From Roseiarcus sp050012775 (lineage in GTDB: Bacteria; Pseudomonadota; Alphaproteobacteria; Rhizobiales; Beijerinckiaceae): a stretch of 64,000 nucleotides of DNA. The stretch lies in assembly GCA_050012775.1 (NCBI GenBank), contig JBEKGN010000001.1, forward strand, positions 62,001-126,000, written 5' to 3'. Both the position numbers and the translations under genes were made by a program. Below, piece after piece: positions 11,226 to 19,222 of the stretch (position 1 is the first letter of the stretch; each line of letters starts with the position of its first letter). Under the pieces are notes generated by a model. The model was not told where the DNA came from. It saw nothing but the letters and a program-made list of their open reading frames with translations, and searched no databases.

Positions 11226-11258
11226 CGCCAGCGCGCCGCGCGCTGGCGTTTCGTTTTT
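11226..11258 (+). terminator. Intrinsic terminator-like hairpin in the mbfA leader
   Basis: A perfect 10-bp stem (CGCCAGCGCG at 11226-11235, CGCGCTGGCG at 11239-11248) with a 3-base loop is followed by TTTCGTTTTT. The T-run is on the plus-strand side only, so it reads as a terminator for rightward transcription. It sits between the putative iron-box promoter and the mbfA start codon, 64 bases before the ATG, with no rightward gene before it. Confidence 0.7.
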
Positions 11259-11321
11259 CGGCCCGGCGCCCGCGCCGGTCCTTGCCGAACCGCCGTTGAT
11301 GGATTTTTGGGAGTCCTGCCG

Positions 11322-12278
11322 ATGCGCAATTTCGACGACCTCTCCGAGCGCGAGATTCTCGCGCTCGCCATCGGCGCCGAGGAGGAGGATGGGCGCATCT
11401 ACGCCGACTTCGCCGACGGCTTGCGCGAAAACTATCCCTCCAGCGCGCATGTGTTCACGGACATGGCGGCCGAGGAGAACATCCATCGCCGGCGCCTGAT
11501 CGACCTCTACGTGTCGAAATTCGGCGAGCATATTCCGCTCGTCCGGCGCCAGGACATTCGCGGCTACATCTCGCGCAAGCCGATCTGGCAATTGCGCCCG
11601 CTCGGCGTCGACGCGGTGCGCTCGCGCGCGCGCGAAATGGAGCAGGACGCCGCACGCTTCTATCGCCTCGCCGTCGAGCGCACGAGCGACGCGGCGGTGC
11701 GCAAATTGCTCGGCGATCTCGCCGAAGCCGAGACCAAGCACGATCAAACGGCCGCGGCGCTGGAAGCCGAATATCTGACCCCCGAAGCCCGCCACTCCGA
11801 GGACGAGCACGCGCGCCGGCGCTTCATTCTGCAAATCATTCAGCCCGGCCTCGTCGGGCTGATGGACGGATCGGTGTCGACGCTCGCGCCGGTGTTCGCC
11901 GCGGCCTTCGCCACCCACAATCCGTGGAACGCGTTCCTCGTCGGCATCGCGGCCTCGATCGGCGCCGGCATTTCCATGGGCTTCGCCGAGGCGCTCGCCG
12001 ACGACGGCAAATTGTCGGGGCGCGGCACGCCGCTGCTGCGTGGAATCGTCTGCGGCCTGATGACGATCGCCGGCGGCATCGGCCACACCCTGCCCTATCT
12101 CATCCCCGATTTCTTCACCGCGACCGCGATCGCCTGCGTCGTGGTCGTCATCGAGCTCGCCGTCATCGCCTGGATTCAGTGGCGCTATATGGACACGCCG
12201 CCCCTTTCCGCGGCGGCCAAGGTCATGCTCGGCGGCGGCCTGGTGCTCGCGGCGGGCGTCATCATCGGCAGCAGCTGA
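11322..12278 (+). CDS. mbfA: Membrane-bound ferritin-like iron exporter MbfA
   Basis: 318 aa. The N-terminal half is a rubrerythrin/ferritin-like di-iron domain with Glu-rich metal sites (IGAEEEDGRIY at about 18-28, AAEENIHRRRL at about 49-59, then EMEQDAARFY and EAETKHDQ). The C-terminal half is a VIT1/CCC1-type transporter domain starting RRRFILQIIQPGLVGLMDG, with about five membrane segments. In Bradyrhizobium and Agrobacterium this protein exports iron and protects against peroxide stress under Irr repression. The ATG at 11322 has a GGGAG site upstream. The next gene, mntR, is on the other strand; both concern metal homeostasis. Confidence 0.9.
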   Translation: MRNFDDLSEREILALAIGAEEEDGRIYADFADGLRENYPSSAHVFTDMAAEENIHRRRLIDLYVSKFGEHIPLVRRQDIRGYISRKPIWQLRPLGVDAVRSRAREMEQDAARFYRLAVERTSDAAVRKLLGDLAEAETKHDQTAAALEAEYLTPEARHSEDEHARRRFILQIIQPGLVGLMDGSVSTLAPVFAAAFATHNPWNAFLVGIAASIGAGISMGFAEALADDGKLSGRGTPLLRGIVCGLMTIAGGIGHTLPYLIPDFFTATAIACVVVVIELAVIAWIQWRYMDTPPLSAAAKVMLGGGLVLAAGVIIGSS

Positions 12279-12294
12279 GCGTAGGCGACTTGGT

Positions 12295-12747
12295 TCAGCC
12301 GCGCGATTTCACGAATGCGGCAAAAGCGCGCAGCGTCGTCTGCGAGACGTAATGCTCGACGCCTTCGGCGTCCGCCTCGGCCGCCTCCAGAGGGACGCCG
12401 ACCGCGAGCAACAGGTCGACGACCAGACGATGGCGCTGGCGCGATCGTTCCGCCATCGCCTTGCCGGCGTCGGTGAGAAAGACGCCGCGATAGGGCCGCG
12501 CCACCGCCAAGCCCTCGCGCTTCAGCCGGGCGATCGCCTTGCTCGCGGTCGGGTGGGCGACGCCCAGGCGTTCGGCGATGTCGGTGGTGCGCGCCTCGCC
12601 GTTGCAGGCGATCAGATCGGCGATGAGCTCGGTGTAGTCTTCGAGCATCGAGGCGGCGCGCCGCTGCCGCGCCGCGCTGAAGCGCTTGGCCTGAACCGGC
12701 GCGGTCGCCAGATCGGGCTTGCGCGACTTCGCGTTGGCGTCTCTCAC
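12295..12747 (-). CDS. mntR: Manganese-responsive transcriptional regulator MntR (DtxR family)
   Basis: 150 aa from a GTG with a GAGGGAG site upstream. The typical MntR opening is present (QAKRFSAARQRRAASMLEDYTELIADLI), followed by the winged helix-turn-helix (TTDIAERLGV, HPTASKAIARLKREGL) and a dimerisation region holding metal-binding Glu and His residues (LEAAEADAEGVEHYVS). Family members bind Mn(II) and repress manganese uptake genes such as mntH; none is in this window. The frame is open upstream, but that part is Arg-rich and unlike the family, so the inner GTG is preferred. It converges on mbfA. Confidence 0.88.
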   Translation of the reverse strand: MRDANAKSRKPDLATAPVQAKRFSAARQRRAASMLEDYTELIADLIACNGEARTTDIAERLGVAHPTASKAIARLKREGLAVARPYRGVFLTDAGKAMAERSRQRHRLVVDLLLAVGVPLEAAEADAEGVEHYVSQTTLRAFAAFVKSRG

Positions 12748-12927
12748 GATCGCAACCACTCCCTCGCCCCCGGCTCGCGAGCCGCGAGGGCGTCGTTCCC
12801 GGCGCCCGCGCAGCCGCGCTTCATACGCCGGGTCGCCGCCGCGTTTCAACACCCGCGTCAAATGCGGGCGTCGGCGAAGCCGACCGCGGCCCCGCGGACC
12901 GCTTCGTCGCCTGGCTCCCGGCGACGC

Positions 12928-13785
12928 CTAGCCCGCCGATTCCCCGCCCGCGCCCGGCCGTCGCGGCTTGCGCCTGGTCAGAGAGCGGATCGCCAGCGCG
13001 AGCAGCCAACGGCCCTTGAACAACCGCACGCGGGTCTTGCTGAAGGGAATGCTGGGACGGCGCCCGCCCCGCCCTCCAGCCGGCGAAGGCCGATGGCGCC
13101 GAAGCTGTCGGCGCATGTAGCGCTTCGACCATCGCGGACAATAGTGCTCGAATTCGCGATTGATCAGTCGGATCGGGACGCCGCCGAGGCGAAAGGCCTC
13201 GGCGATGGCGAATTGCTCGAGATCGTGCCGGAGCAGCCCGGCGGCCCAGAGCCTGTCGAGCAATTCGACGGCGTCCTCGAGCAGCGGAAGATGTTCGGGT
13301 CGCGCCGCGACGAGGCCGGAATTGAGCATCAGCGCCTTTTCCGCGTCGAAGCGGTAGCGGCCGAGATGCGGCAGCGTCGTCTCGTAGCGGCCGAAAAACG
13401 GATAAGGGTCTTTGCGCACGAAGGAATTCATCGCCGCGCCCGCCGCAAGCGCCCGCGCCACCTCGGCGTCGAAACCCCGCCTGATGAAACTGTCCGTGTC
13501 GAGCAGCACGCAGGCGCGCCCGTGCAGCCTCAGCGCCTCGGCCAGAACGAGCGGCTTGGCGCGAAACATATAGGTCCGGCCCCAGGTCATTTGCGCCAGG
13601 CGCGGACCGATGTCGACGATCCGCTCCTCGCCCCCGTCGAACGCGCGCGGCTGATCGGTGAAGATGGTGATTCGCGACGCATCGCCGCCGATCTCGGGCA
13701 GCAGCGTCTCGACGCTGTACCGCAGCTCCCGCATCACGCTCGGGGACTTGCCGTAGCAGAGATAGATGTATTGGTGATCGGTCAT
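12928..13785 (-). CDS. Putative nucleotide-diphospho-sugar transferase-like protein
   Basis: 285 aa, no signal peptide. The centre has CVLLDTDSFIRRGFD, a DTD motif after a hydrophobic strand, as in GT-A glycosyltransferases where it binds the metal and sugar nucleotide. Residues 1-60 are typical of an alpha/beta start (YIYLCYGKSPSVMRELRYS, ITIFTDQP). LNSGLVAARPE and a late HDLEQFAIAEAF segment resemble acceptor-side features of the fold. The C-terminus is basic and Pro/Arg-rich. No polysaccharide genes are adjacent, so the substrate is unknown. The family assignment rests on fold-level motifs only. Confidence 0.6.
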   Translation of the reverse strand: MTDHQYIYLCYGKSPSVMRELRYSVETLLPEIGGDASRITIFTDQPRAFDGGEERIVDIGPRLAQMTWGRTYMFRAKPLVLAEALRLHGRACVLLDTDSFIRRGFDAEVARALAAGAAMNSFVRKDPYPFFGRYETTLPHLGRYRFDAEKALMLNSGLVAARPEHLPLLEDAVELLDRLWAAGLLRHDLEQFAIAEAFRLGGVPIRLINREFEHYCPRWSKRYMRRQLRRHRPSPAGGRGGRRPSIPFSKTRVRLFKGRWLLALAIRSLTRRKPRRPGAGGESAG

Positions 13786-13848
13786 CGCGAGATTTCAAAA
13801 GGCCTCATTCGCGGCCGGCCGAGGGCGAGAGTGTCGGTGCGAGCGGCC

Positions 13849-13964
13849 CCCTCTCCCCGCTCGCGGGGAGAGGGCGGGGGTGAGGGGCTGGGTCATTGGC
13901 CGCGCCGTTGCGGCTCATCACCCCGCCCCTCATCCTAACCTTCTCCCCGCTCGCGGGGAGAAGG
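13849..13964. repeat. Two inverted copies of a dispersed palindromic repeat
   Basis: Two near-identical hairpins lie in opposite orientation. The first has arms CCCTCTCCCCGC (13849-13860) and GCGGGGAGAGGG (13863-13874). The second has CCTTCTCCCCGC (13939-13950) and GCGGGGAGAAGG (13953-13964). The bases between, GGGGGTGAGGGGC and the matching CCGCCCCTCATCC, are also inverted. This is the style of intergenic REP-like repeats in Hyphomicrobiales. It lies between two leftward genes and has no T-run. Confidence 0.75.
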
Positions 13965-14011
13965 GACGCCGCGCGGCGTTGCGGTGTGCGTCGATCCAAT
14001 CGCATCATGCT

Positions 14012-15616
14012 TTAGCTTCGGCTCCGCTCCAGCACCTCGCGCACGCGCGCGACGAGTTCCGCCTCGGGCGCGGCGAACTGCGCGCGCTGGCGCAATTCGA
14101 GGTAATCGGCGCGGTCCTTGCTCGCCTTGGCGAGTTCGGCCCCAAGCGCGAGATCGCGGATGACGACCTGCCGCCCGCCTGCCGCCTCGCGTTCGTTCGA
14201 GCCCTGGATGATCGCGCAGAGGCTGCCGCGCTTGTCGGCGTATTTGAGCTGCGCGTTGAGGCCGCTCGCGCCCAGGTACATTTCGGCGGCGATCCCCGCG
14301 CCGCGCAGGCTCGTCACCAGGCGCTGATAGTCCGCCACATGGTCGCGGTCGAGCACCACGACGACCACCGGACCGGGCTTTTTCGCGGAAGCGACGATCG
14401 GGCTGTCGATGGCCCGCAACGCGGAGAGCAGCCGCGAGACGCCGATCGAGAATCCCGTCGCCGGGGCGGGCTCGCCGCGAAAGCGCGCCACCAAGCCGTC
14501 GTAGCGCCCGCCCCCGCCGACCGAGCCGAAGCGGATCGGCTTGCCGTCCTCGCCGGGCGTTTCGAAAGTGAGTTCGGCCTCGAAGACGGGGCCGGTGTAA
14601 TATTCGAGGCCGCGCACGACGGAGGGATCGATGCGGATGCGGCGAGTGCCATAACCTGACGCGCTAACGATGTCGGTGATCCGGGCCAGCTCATCCAAGC
14701 CTTCCTCGAACTTTTTGGCGCCCGGGAAATGGTCACGCAAGCGAGCGACCATCGCCTCATTGGTAACCGGCAAGAAAGCGTCCTGACCGCTAAGACCTGT
14801 GGCCAATTGGACAGAATCTTCACGCAGATTTGGGCTTAGCCTCACGCCTTGCTGCTCATTCATCGGAGGCATTCTGAAGATATCAATGAGGTTGGCGATC
14901 TGACCGCCCTCTAATTGCGCGCCCTTGGTGAAGTCCCCGCTCTCATCCTTGCGACCGGCGCCGAGCAAAGCGACGACGCCATCGACGCCGAGACGGTCGA
15001 ATTTGTCCATCGCCCTCAGCACGGTCAACCTTCGCCCCGCGCTCTCGGGGCCGCCGAGGCCGATCGCGTCCATCAATCCATCGAGCACTTTGCGGTTGTT
15101 GACCTTGATCACATAATCGCCGCGCTTGATCCCCAGCGCCTCCAGGCAATCGGCCGCCATCATGCAAATCTCAGCGTCAGCGGCGACGCTTGCCGCCCCA
15201 ACCGTATCCGCATCGAACTGCATGAACTGGCGAAACCGCCCCGGCCCCGGCTTTTCGTTGCGGAACACCCAGCCCGCGCGATAGCTGCGATAGGGTTTTG
15301 GCAGCTTTTCGTAATGCTCGGCGACGTAGCGCGCGAGCGGCGCGGTGAGGTCGTAGCGCAGCGACAGCCATTGCTCGTCGTCGTCCTTGAACGAGAACAC
15401 GCCTTCGTTCGGCCGGTCCTGGTCGGGCAGGAACTTGCCGAGCGCGTCGGTATATTCGATGAACGGCGTCTCCACCGCCTCGAAGCCGTAGAGCTCGTAG
15501 ATGGCGCGGATCTTCGCCATCATCGCCTCGGCGGCGGCGATATCCGCGCTATCGCGGTCGACGAGCCCGCGCGGCAGGGCGGCGCGAACGCGAGGCGATG
15601 GTGTTGGATCGGTCAT
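14012..15616 (-). CDS. hisS: Histidyl-tRNA synthetase
   Basis: 534 aa class II aminoacyl-tRNA synthetase. Motif 2 GWVFRNEKPGPGRFRQF, the His-specific loop RGLEYYTGPVFE, motif 3 GFSIGVSRLL and a C-terminal anticodon-binding domain are all present. The ATG at 15616 gives MTDPTPSP and the normal family N-terminus; upstream open frame is rejected. The stretch 14650-14930, coding for the region before RGLEYYTG (LEGGQIANLIDIF to ITDIVSASGYG), has about 55% G+C against roughly 70% on both sides and a different codon style. That suggests recombination or replacement of an internal segment. The reading frame is intact. Confidence 0.94.
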   Translation of the reverse strand: MTDPTPSPRVRAALPRGLVDRDSADIAAAEAMMAKIRAIYELYGFEAVETPFIEYTDALGKFLPDQDRPNEGVFSFKDDDEQWLSLRYDLTAPLARYVAEHYEKLPKPYRSYRAGWVFRNEKPGPGRFRQFMQFDADTVGAASVAADAEICMMAADCLEALGIKRGDYVIKVNNRKVLDGLMDAIGLGGPESAGRRLTVLRAMDKFDRLGVDGVVALLGAGRKDESGDFTKGAQLEGGQIANLIDIFRMPPMNEQQGVRLSPNLREDSVQLATGLSGQDAFLPVTNEAMVARLRDHFPGAKKFEEGLDELARITDIVSASGYGTRRIRIDPSVVRGLEYYTGPVFEAELTFETPGEDGKPIRFGSVGGGGRYDGLVARFRGEPAPATGFSIGVSRLLSALRAIDSPIVASAKKPGPVVVVVLDRDHVADYQRLVTSLRGAGIAAEMYLGASGLNAQLKYADKRGSLCAIIQGSNEREAAGGRQVVIRDLALGAELAKASKDRADYLELRQRAQFAAPEAELVARVREVLERSRS

Positions 15617-15774
15617 GGAGGCGAGCGCCGGGGTTGGAAAGGCGCTTGCCTTGCCCGACGCGGCCCCTGGGGTCAAGCGGCGCCCGCCCCAGGCCGGGGG
15701 CGGCGCATTGACAGCTCCGCGGGTTCTTGTCACGGCTGGCCCTCTTTCAATCGGGACGGCGGAGCCGGGGCGCG

Positions 15775-16212
15775 ATGGGGGAGCCAGACGACGACCATGC
15801 CTTGCGCGCCAAGCTCGACGCGCTCAGGGGCGCGCTGGACCGGCGCGGCGCCGAGAAGCGCGCGGCGGAGGCGCGCGTCCCCTCCGAATCCGAGCGCGCC
15901 GCGACGGCCTCGGCGATTTCGATGGCCGTGCGCGCGGCGAGCGAATTCGCGGCGGCGATCGTCGTCGGCGGCCTGATCGGCTGGCAATTGGATCGCTGGC
16001 TGGGGACAAAGCCGGCGTTCCTGATCGCGTTCTTTCTCATCGGCGCGGTGGCCGGCGTCTGGAACGTCATCCGGGCGACTTCGCCCAAAGGCCCGCCAAA
16101 AGATCGCAATTCGAGCTTGTCTGACGGCGCCTCGCCGGATAAAGACGTGCGGCGCTCGGCCCCCACGGCCGGCGCCGAGGCCCCGGGCGGGGCGGACGAT
16201 GACGAGGACTAG
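15775..16212 (+). CDS. atpI: ATP synthase protein I (AtpI/AtpQ-type)
   Basis: 145 aa. A polar N-terminus with a helical DDDHALRAKLDALR segment precedes two hydrophobic helices (SEFAAAIVVGGLIGWQLDRWLG and FLIAFFLIGAVAGVWNVIRA), then a long charged, Pro-rich tail. This is the AtpI family, thought to assist assembly of the c-ring or Mg transport. The ATG at 15775 matches the usual MGEPDD-like start. Its stop is three bases before the GTG of atpB, so it leads the F0 operon. No strong promoter is readable in the 158 bases shared with hisS. Confidence 0.85.
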   Translation: MGEPDDDHALRAKLDALRGALDRRGAEKRAAEARVPSESERAATASAISMAVRAASEFAAAIVVGGLIGWQLDRWLGTKPAFLIAFFLIGAVAGVWNVIRATSPKGPPKDRNSSLSDGASPDKDVRRSAPTAGAEAPGGADDDED

Positions 16213-16214
16213 AC

Positions 16215-16985
16215 GTGGCAGGCGAAGCCGGACCGGCGATCAATCCGATCGAACAATTCTCCATTTCGCCGATCGTGTCGGTTCAAGTCGCCGGGCATGA
16301 TTTCTCGCTGACCAATTCGTCGCTGTATATGTTGATCGCGGTCGGCATCGCCTGCGCGCTGATGGCGGTCGGGGCCAACGGCGGCGCCGGAATCCCCGGA
16401 CGCCTGCAGGCGCTCGCCGAGATGGCTTATGAATTCGTCGCCGGCATGGTGCGCTCGGCGTGCGGCGAAACGGGCATGCGGTTCTTCCCGCTGGTGTTCA
16501 GCCTGTTCATGTTCATTCTCATCTGCAATCTCGTCGGGCTGATCCCCTATTCCTTCACCGTCACCAGCCACATCATCATCACGGTTTCACTGGCGCTGCT
16601 GGTGTTCTTCACCGTCATCATCGTCGGCGTGACGGAGAACGGCCTGCATTTCTTCAAGCTTTTCGTTCCCTCGGGCGTGCCGATCTACATTCTGCCGCTG
16701 GTCGTGATGATCGAAATCATCTCGTTCCTGTCGCGCCCCTTGAGCCATTCCGTGCGTCTGTTCGCCAACATGCTCGCCGGCCACATCACGCTCAACGTGT
16801 TCGGCGGCTTCGTCGTCATGCTGCTGAGCGCCGGCGCGGCGACCAAGGCGCTCGCGGTCCTGCCCTTCGCGATGACGATCGGTCTCGACGCGCTCGAACT
16901 GCTCGTTGCGTTCTTGCAGGCCTACGTCTTCACCATGCTGACCTGCATGTATCTCAACGACGCGCTTCACCCCGGCGGTCACTGA
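16215..16985 (+). CDS. atpB: F0F1 ATP synthase subunit a
   Basis: 256 aa from a GTG three bases after atpI. The a subunit forms the proton half-channels against the c-ring in the inner membrane. The essential arginine is in SHSVRLFANMLAGH (about residue 180), and about five to six membrane helices are readable, including ETGMRFFPLVFSLFMFILIC and ALELLVAFLQAYVFTMLTCMY. Length fits the alphaproteobacterial form. It lies in the atpI-B-E-F'-F order. Confidence 0.95.
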   Translation: MAGEAGPAINPIEQFSISPIVSVQVAGHDFSLTNSSLYMLIAVGIACALMAVGANGGAGIPGRLQALAEMAYEFVAGMVRSACGETGMRFFPLVFSLFMFILICNLVGLIPYSFTVTSHIIITVSLALLVFFTVIIVGVTENGLHFFKLFVPSGVPIYILPLVVMIEIISFLSRPLSHSVRLFANMLAGHITLNVFGGFVVMLLSAGAATKALAVLPFAMTIGLDALELLVAFLQAYVFTMLTCMYLNDALHPGGH

Positions 16986-17034
16986 CCGGTCGTTTTCCCT
17001 CAACGCCAACTATCGAAAAACTAGGAGTTAAGAA

Positions 17035-17274
17035 ATGGAAGCCCACGAATTAGCCCAGGCCGCGAAGTACATCGGCGCGGGCCTCGCCGCGATCGGAACC
17101 GGCGCCGCCGGCATCGGCGTGGGCACGCTGTTCGGGCAGTTCCTCAATGGCGCGTTGCGCAACCCGAGCGCGGTCGACGGCCAGTTCGGCCGCCTGATTT
17201 TCGGCTTCGCCGTGACCGAAGCGCTCGGCATTTTCGCGCTGCTGATCGCCTTCCTGCTGCTGTTCGCCGTCTAA
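17035..17274 (+). CDS. atpE: F0F1 ATP synthase subunit c
   Basis: 79 aa proteolipid made of two helices joined by a polar loop RNPSAVDGQ. The glycine-rich first helix (AIGTGAAGIGVGTLFG) and the proton-carrying Glu62 in FAVTEALGIFALL are conserved. A strong ribosome site (TAGGAG) lies seven to twelve bases before the ATG, as expected for the subunit needed in multiple copies. A stable stem-loop follows the stop codon. Confidence 0.96.
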   Translation: MEAHELAQAAKYIGAGLAAIGTGAAGIGVGTLFGQFLNGALRNPSAVDGQFGRLIFGFAVTEALGIFALLIAFLLLFAV

Positions 17275-17299
17275 GGCGCGCTCGATCTCCTGACGCATC

Positions 17300-17330
17300 G
17301 CGGGAAGGCGCCCTCCCGGCGCTTTCCCGC
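17300..17330 (+). promoter_or_regulatory. Stem-loop between atpE and atpF'
   Basis: Arms GCGGGAAGGCGC (17300-17311) and GCGCTTTCCCGC (17319-17330) pair over 12 bases with one G-U pair and a 7-base loop. No T-run follows and the operon continues 20 bases later, so it is not a plain terminator. It may stabilise the atpE message or cause partial termination to set subunit ratios. The function is inferred. Confidence 0.55.
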
Positions 17331-17350
17331 CATAGGACATTTGAAAAGCG

Positions 17351-17914
17351 ATGGCTCAACCCGCGCAAACACCGGCTCCTCAAGCGACCCAAGCCGAAGT
17401 CGGCCACGAGGCCGGCGGCCACGCGAGCTTTCCGCCCTTCGAGAGCGGCACCTTTCCCTCGCAGCTGCTATGGCTGGCGATCAGCTTCGGCGCGCTCTAT
17501 TACTTCATGGCGAAGACGGCGCTGCCCAAGGTCGGGGCGGTAATCCAGGAGCGCAAGGCGCGCATCGCCAAAGATCTCGACGACGCCACTGCGATGCAGC
17601 AGAAGGCGGACGCCGCCGCGGCCGCGCACCAGAAGGCGCTCAACGAGGCGCGCGCCAAGGCGCAAAGCCTCGCCCAGGCGGCGCGCGACCAGCTCGCGGC
17701 CGAATCGGAAGCCAAGCGCAAGGCCCTCGACGAAGAGCTCGCGGCCAAGTTCGCCGCCGCCGAGAGCCAAATCGCCGCGACGCGCGCCCAGGCGATGTCC
17801 AACGTCGCCGCCATCGCCAAGGACGCCGCGGCGGCGATCGTCGAGCGCCTGATCGGGCGCCCCGCGCGGGCGGAGGCGATCGCCGCCGCCGTCGATTCCG
17901 TGAAAGCGAACTGA
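17351..17914 (+). CDS. atpF': F0F1 ATP synthase subunit b'
   Basis: 187 aa. A His/Gly/Pro-rich N-terminus is followed by one membrane helix (FPSQLLWLAISFGALYYFMA, about 36-55), then PKVGAVIQERKARIAKDLDDA and a long Ala-rich coiled coil that forms the peripheral stalk. The first of two b-type subunits, as in photosynthetic and many other alphaproteobacteria, which carry b and b' as a heterodimer. It is 13 bases before the second b gene. Confidence 0.92.
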   Translation: MAQPAQTPAPQATQAEVGHEAGGHASFPPFESGTFPSQLLWLAISFGALYYFMAKTALPKVGAVIQERKARIAKDLDDATAMQQKADAAAAAHQKALNEARAKAQSLAQAARDQLAAESEAKRKALDEELAAKFAAAESQIAATRAQAMSNVAAIAKDAAAAIVERLIGRPARAEAIAAAVDSVKAN

Positions 17915-17927
17915 GCGGGAGCCCTTC

Positions 17928-18413
17928 ATGGAATTCAACGCCGAATTTTACGTCCTCCTCGGCTTTATCGTCTTCTTGTGCCTGCTCGGCTATCTCGGCG
18001 TGCACCGCACCGTCCTCACCGCGCTCGACGCGCGCGGAAAGGCGATCGCCGATGAGCTGGCGCAAGCCGCCAGGCTGCGGGCCGAGGCGACCGCGCTGCT
18101 CGCCAGCTTCGAGAAGAAGGCCGTCGAAGCCGAGGCCAACGCCGCCGCGATCATCGCCGAGGCGCGCGCCCAGGCGGAGCAACTCGCCAGGGAAACCGCC
18201 GAGCGCATGAACGATTTCGTCGCCCGACGCACCAAGCAGGCGGAAGCGAAAATCGCCCTCGCCGAGACCCAGGCCGCCGCCGACGTGCGCGCCGCCGCCG
18301 CCGACCACGCCGCCAAGGCCGCCGAAGTCGTGCTGCGCGGCGAGACGCAGGGCGCGGCCGGCGCGGAGTTGGCGGCGCGCGAAATCGCCGCGCTCAAGGA
18401 CCGGCTGAACTGA
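17928..18413 (+). CDS. atpF: F0F1 ATP synthase subunit b
   Basis: 161 aa. One N-terminal membrane helix (NAEFYVLLGFIVFLCLLGYLG) leads into a long Ala/Glu-rich coiled coil (LDARGKAIADELAQAARLRAEA and onward). It pairs with b' in the peripheral stalk that links F0 to F1. It is the last gene of the F0 operon; the F1 genes (atpHAGDC) are not here, as is normal for this group, where they form a separate operon. Confidence 0.92.
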   Translation: MEFNAEFYVLLGFIVFLCLLGYLGVHRTVLTALDARGKAIADELAQAARLRAEATALLASFEKKAVEAEANAAAIIAEARAQAEQLARETAERMNDFVARRTKQAEAKIALAETQAAADVRAAAADHAAKAAEVVLRGETQGAAGAELAAREIAALKDRLN

Positions 18414-18430
18414 CGCGCTGAGTCGCGCAG

Positions 18431-18580
18431 GCCCTCATCCGGCGCTTCGCGCCACCTCTCAGCGAACGAGACGTTCGCCTGACACCCGCAAGCGGGAAAA
18501 GGGGCCGCGCCGCGAAGCCGCTCGCCCGCTCCGGACGAATGCTTCGCATTCGCCGTCGGGAGAGGGGTTGGGGTGAGGGC
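18431..18580. repeat. 150-bp dispersed repeat with terminal inverted ends
   Basis: The stretch begins GCCCTCATCC and ends GGGTGAGGGC, 9 of 10 bases inverted. Inside are further small hairpins, among them one built on GAATGC-TTC-GCATTC and one on CCCGC-AA-GCGGG. The GGGTGAGGG end resembles the repeats at 13849-13964. It lies between the ATP synthase operon and the next gene and has no coding capacity. Confidence 0.65.
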
Positions 18581-18681
18581 GGGCGGCGCTCCCATCCTTC
18601 CGAAATCCGTATCGGACCCTTGACCCCCGGCGGGGCGCGCATCATGGTGGCGCGTCTCCTCGAAAAAGGCGAGAGTCGGCC

Positions 18682-19164
18682 ATGAAACGCATCCTTCTTT
18701 GCCTCGCGGCGTTGCTCGCTCTTGGGGCCGGCGCCCATGCGGGGGGGATCGTCGTACCCGCCGAACAGCGTTATTCCGCGTATTCGGCCGAGTTGCCGCC
18801 CTGCGACGACCCAGGCGTCCTCGCGCGAATCACCGATCGCTTCGCGCAACGGGAATCCGGCTATTGGAATTCGCCGTTGCAGATCGCCGGCTATGACCGC
18901 ATCCGCGAGATCGGCTTCCGCTCCAACGGCCTCGGCTATATCCCGCGTCGCTATTGCGTCGCGCGCGCCCTCGACGCCGATTCGCGCCCGCGCACGGTCA
19001 TCTATGACGTCGAAGAGAGCCTGGGCGTCATCGGCTGGGGCTATGGCGTGGAATGGTGCGTCGTCGGCCTCGACCGCAATCTCGCCTACGCGCCGGCCTG
19101 CAGCGCCCTGCGTCCGTTCGTCGAGGGCGTCCTCAGCGACAAGGCGTTGCGCGCGCTCTATTAG
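18682..19164 (+). CDS. Small exported protein, unknown function
   Basis: 160 aa with a clean signal peptide (MKRILLCLAALLALGAGAHA, cleavage before GG). The mature part contains four Cys, an aromatic-rich core (IGWGYGVEWCVVGLDRNLAYAPAC) and ends in LSDKALRALY. The spacing suggests two disulfides in the periplasm. GCGAGAG-like bases precede the ATG. I do not recognise a characterised family. It is 58 bases before the RNase T2 gene on the same strand and may be co-transcribed with it. Confidence 0.78.
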   Translation: MKRILLCLAALLALGAGAHAGGIVVPAEQRYSAYSAELPPCDDPGVLARITDRFAQRESGYWNSPLQIAGYDRIREIGFRSNGLGYIPRRYCVARALDADSRPRTVIYDVEESLGVIGWGYGVEWCVVGLDRNLAYAPACSALRPFVEGVLSDKALRALY

Positions 19165-19222
19165 CGCGAAGCGGCAAGCTCAGCTTTCCTCCTACAAGCG
19201 TCGTCGCGCAGCAGAATCGGCC

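Noticed and set aside
11203..11499. Small rightward ORF starting inside the iron-box palindrome
   Set aside because: It runs through the terminator stem into mbfA in another frame and has no ribosome site; a leader peptide role is not supported.
15708..15736. TTGACA as a promoter for the ATP synthase operon
   Set aside because: No acceptable -10 hexamer at 16-18 bases.
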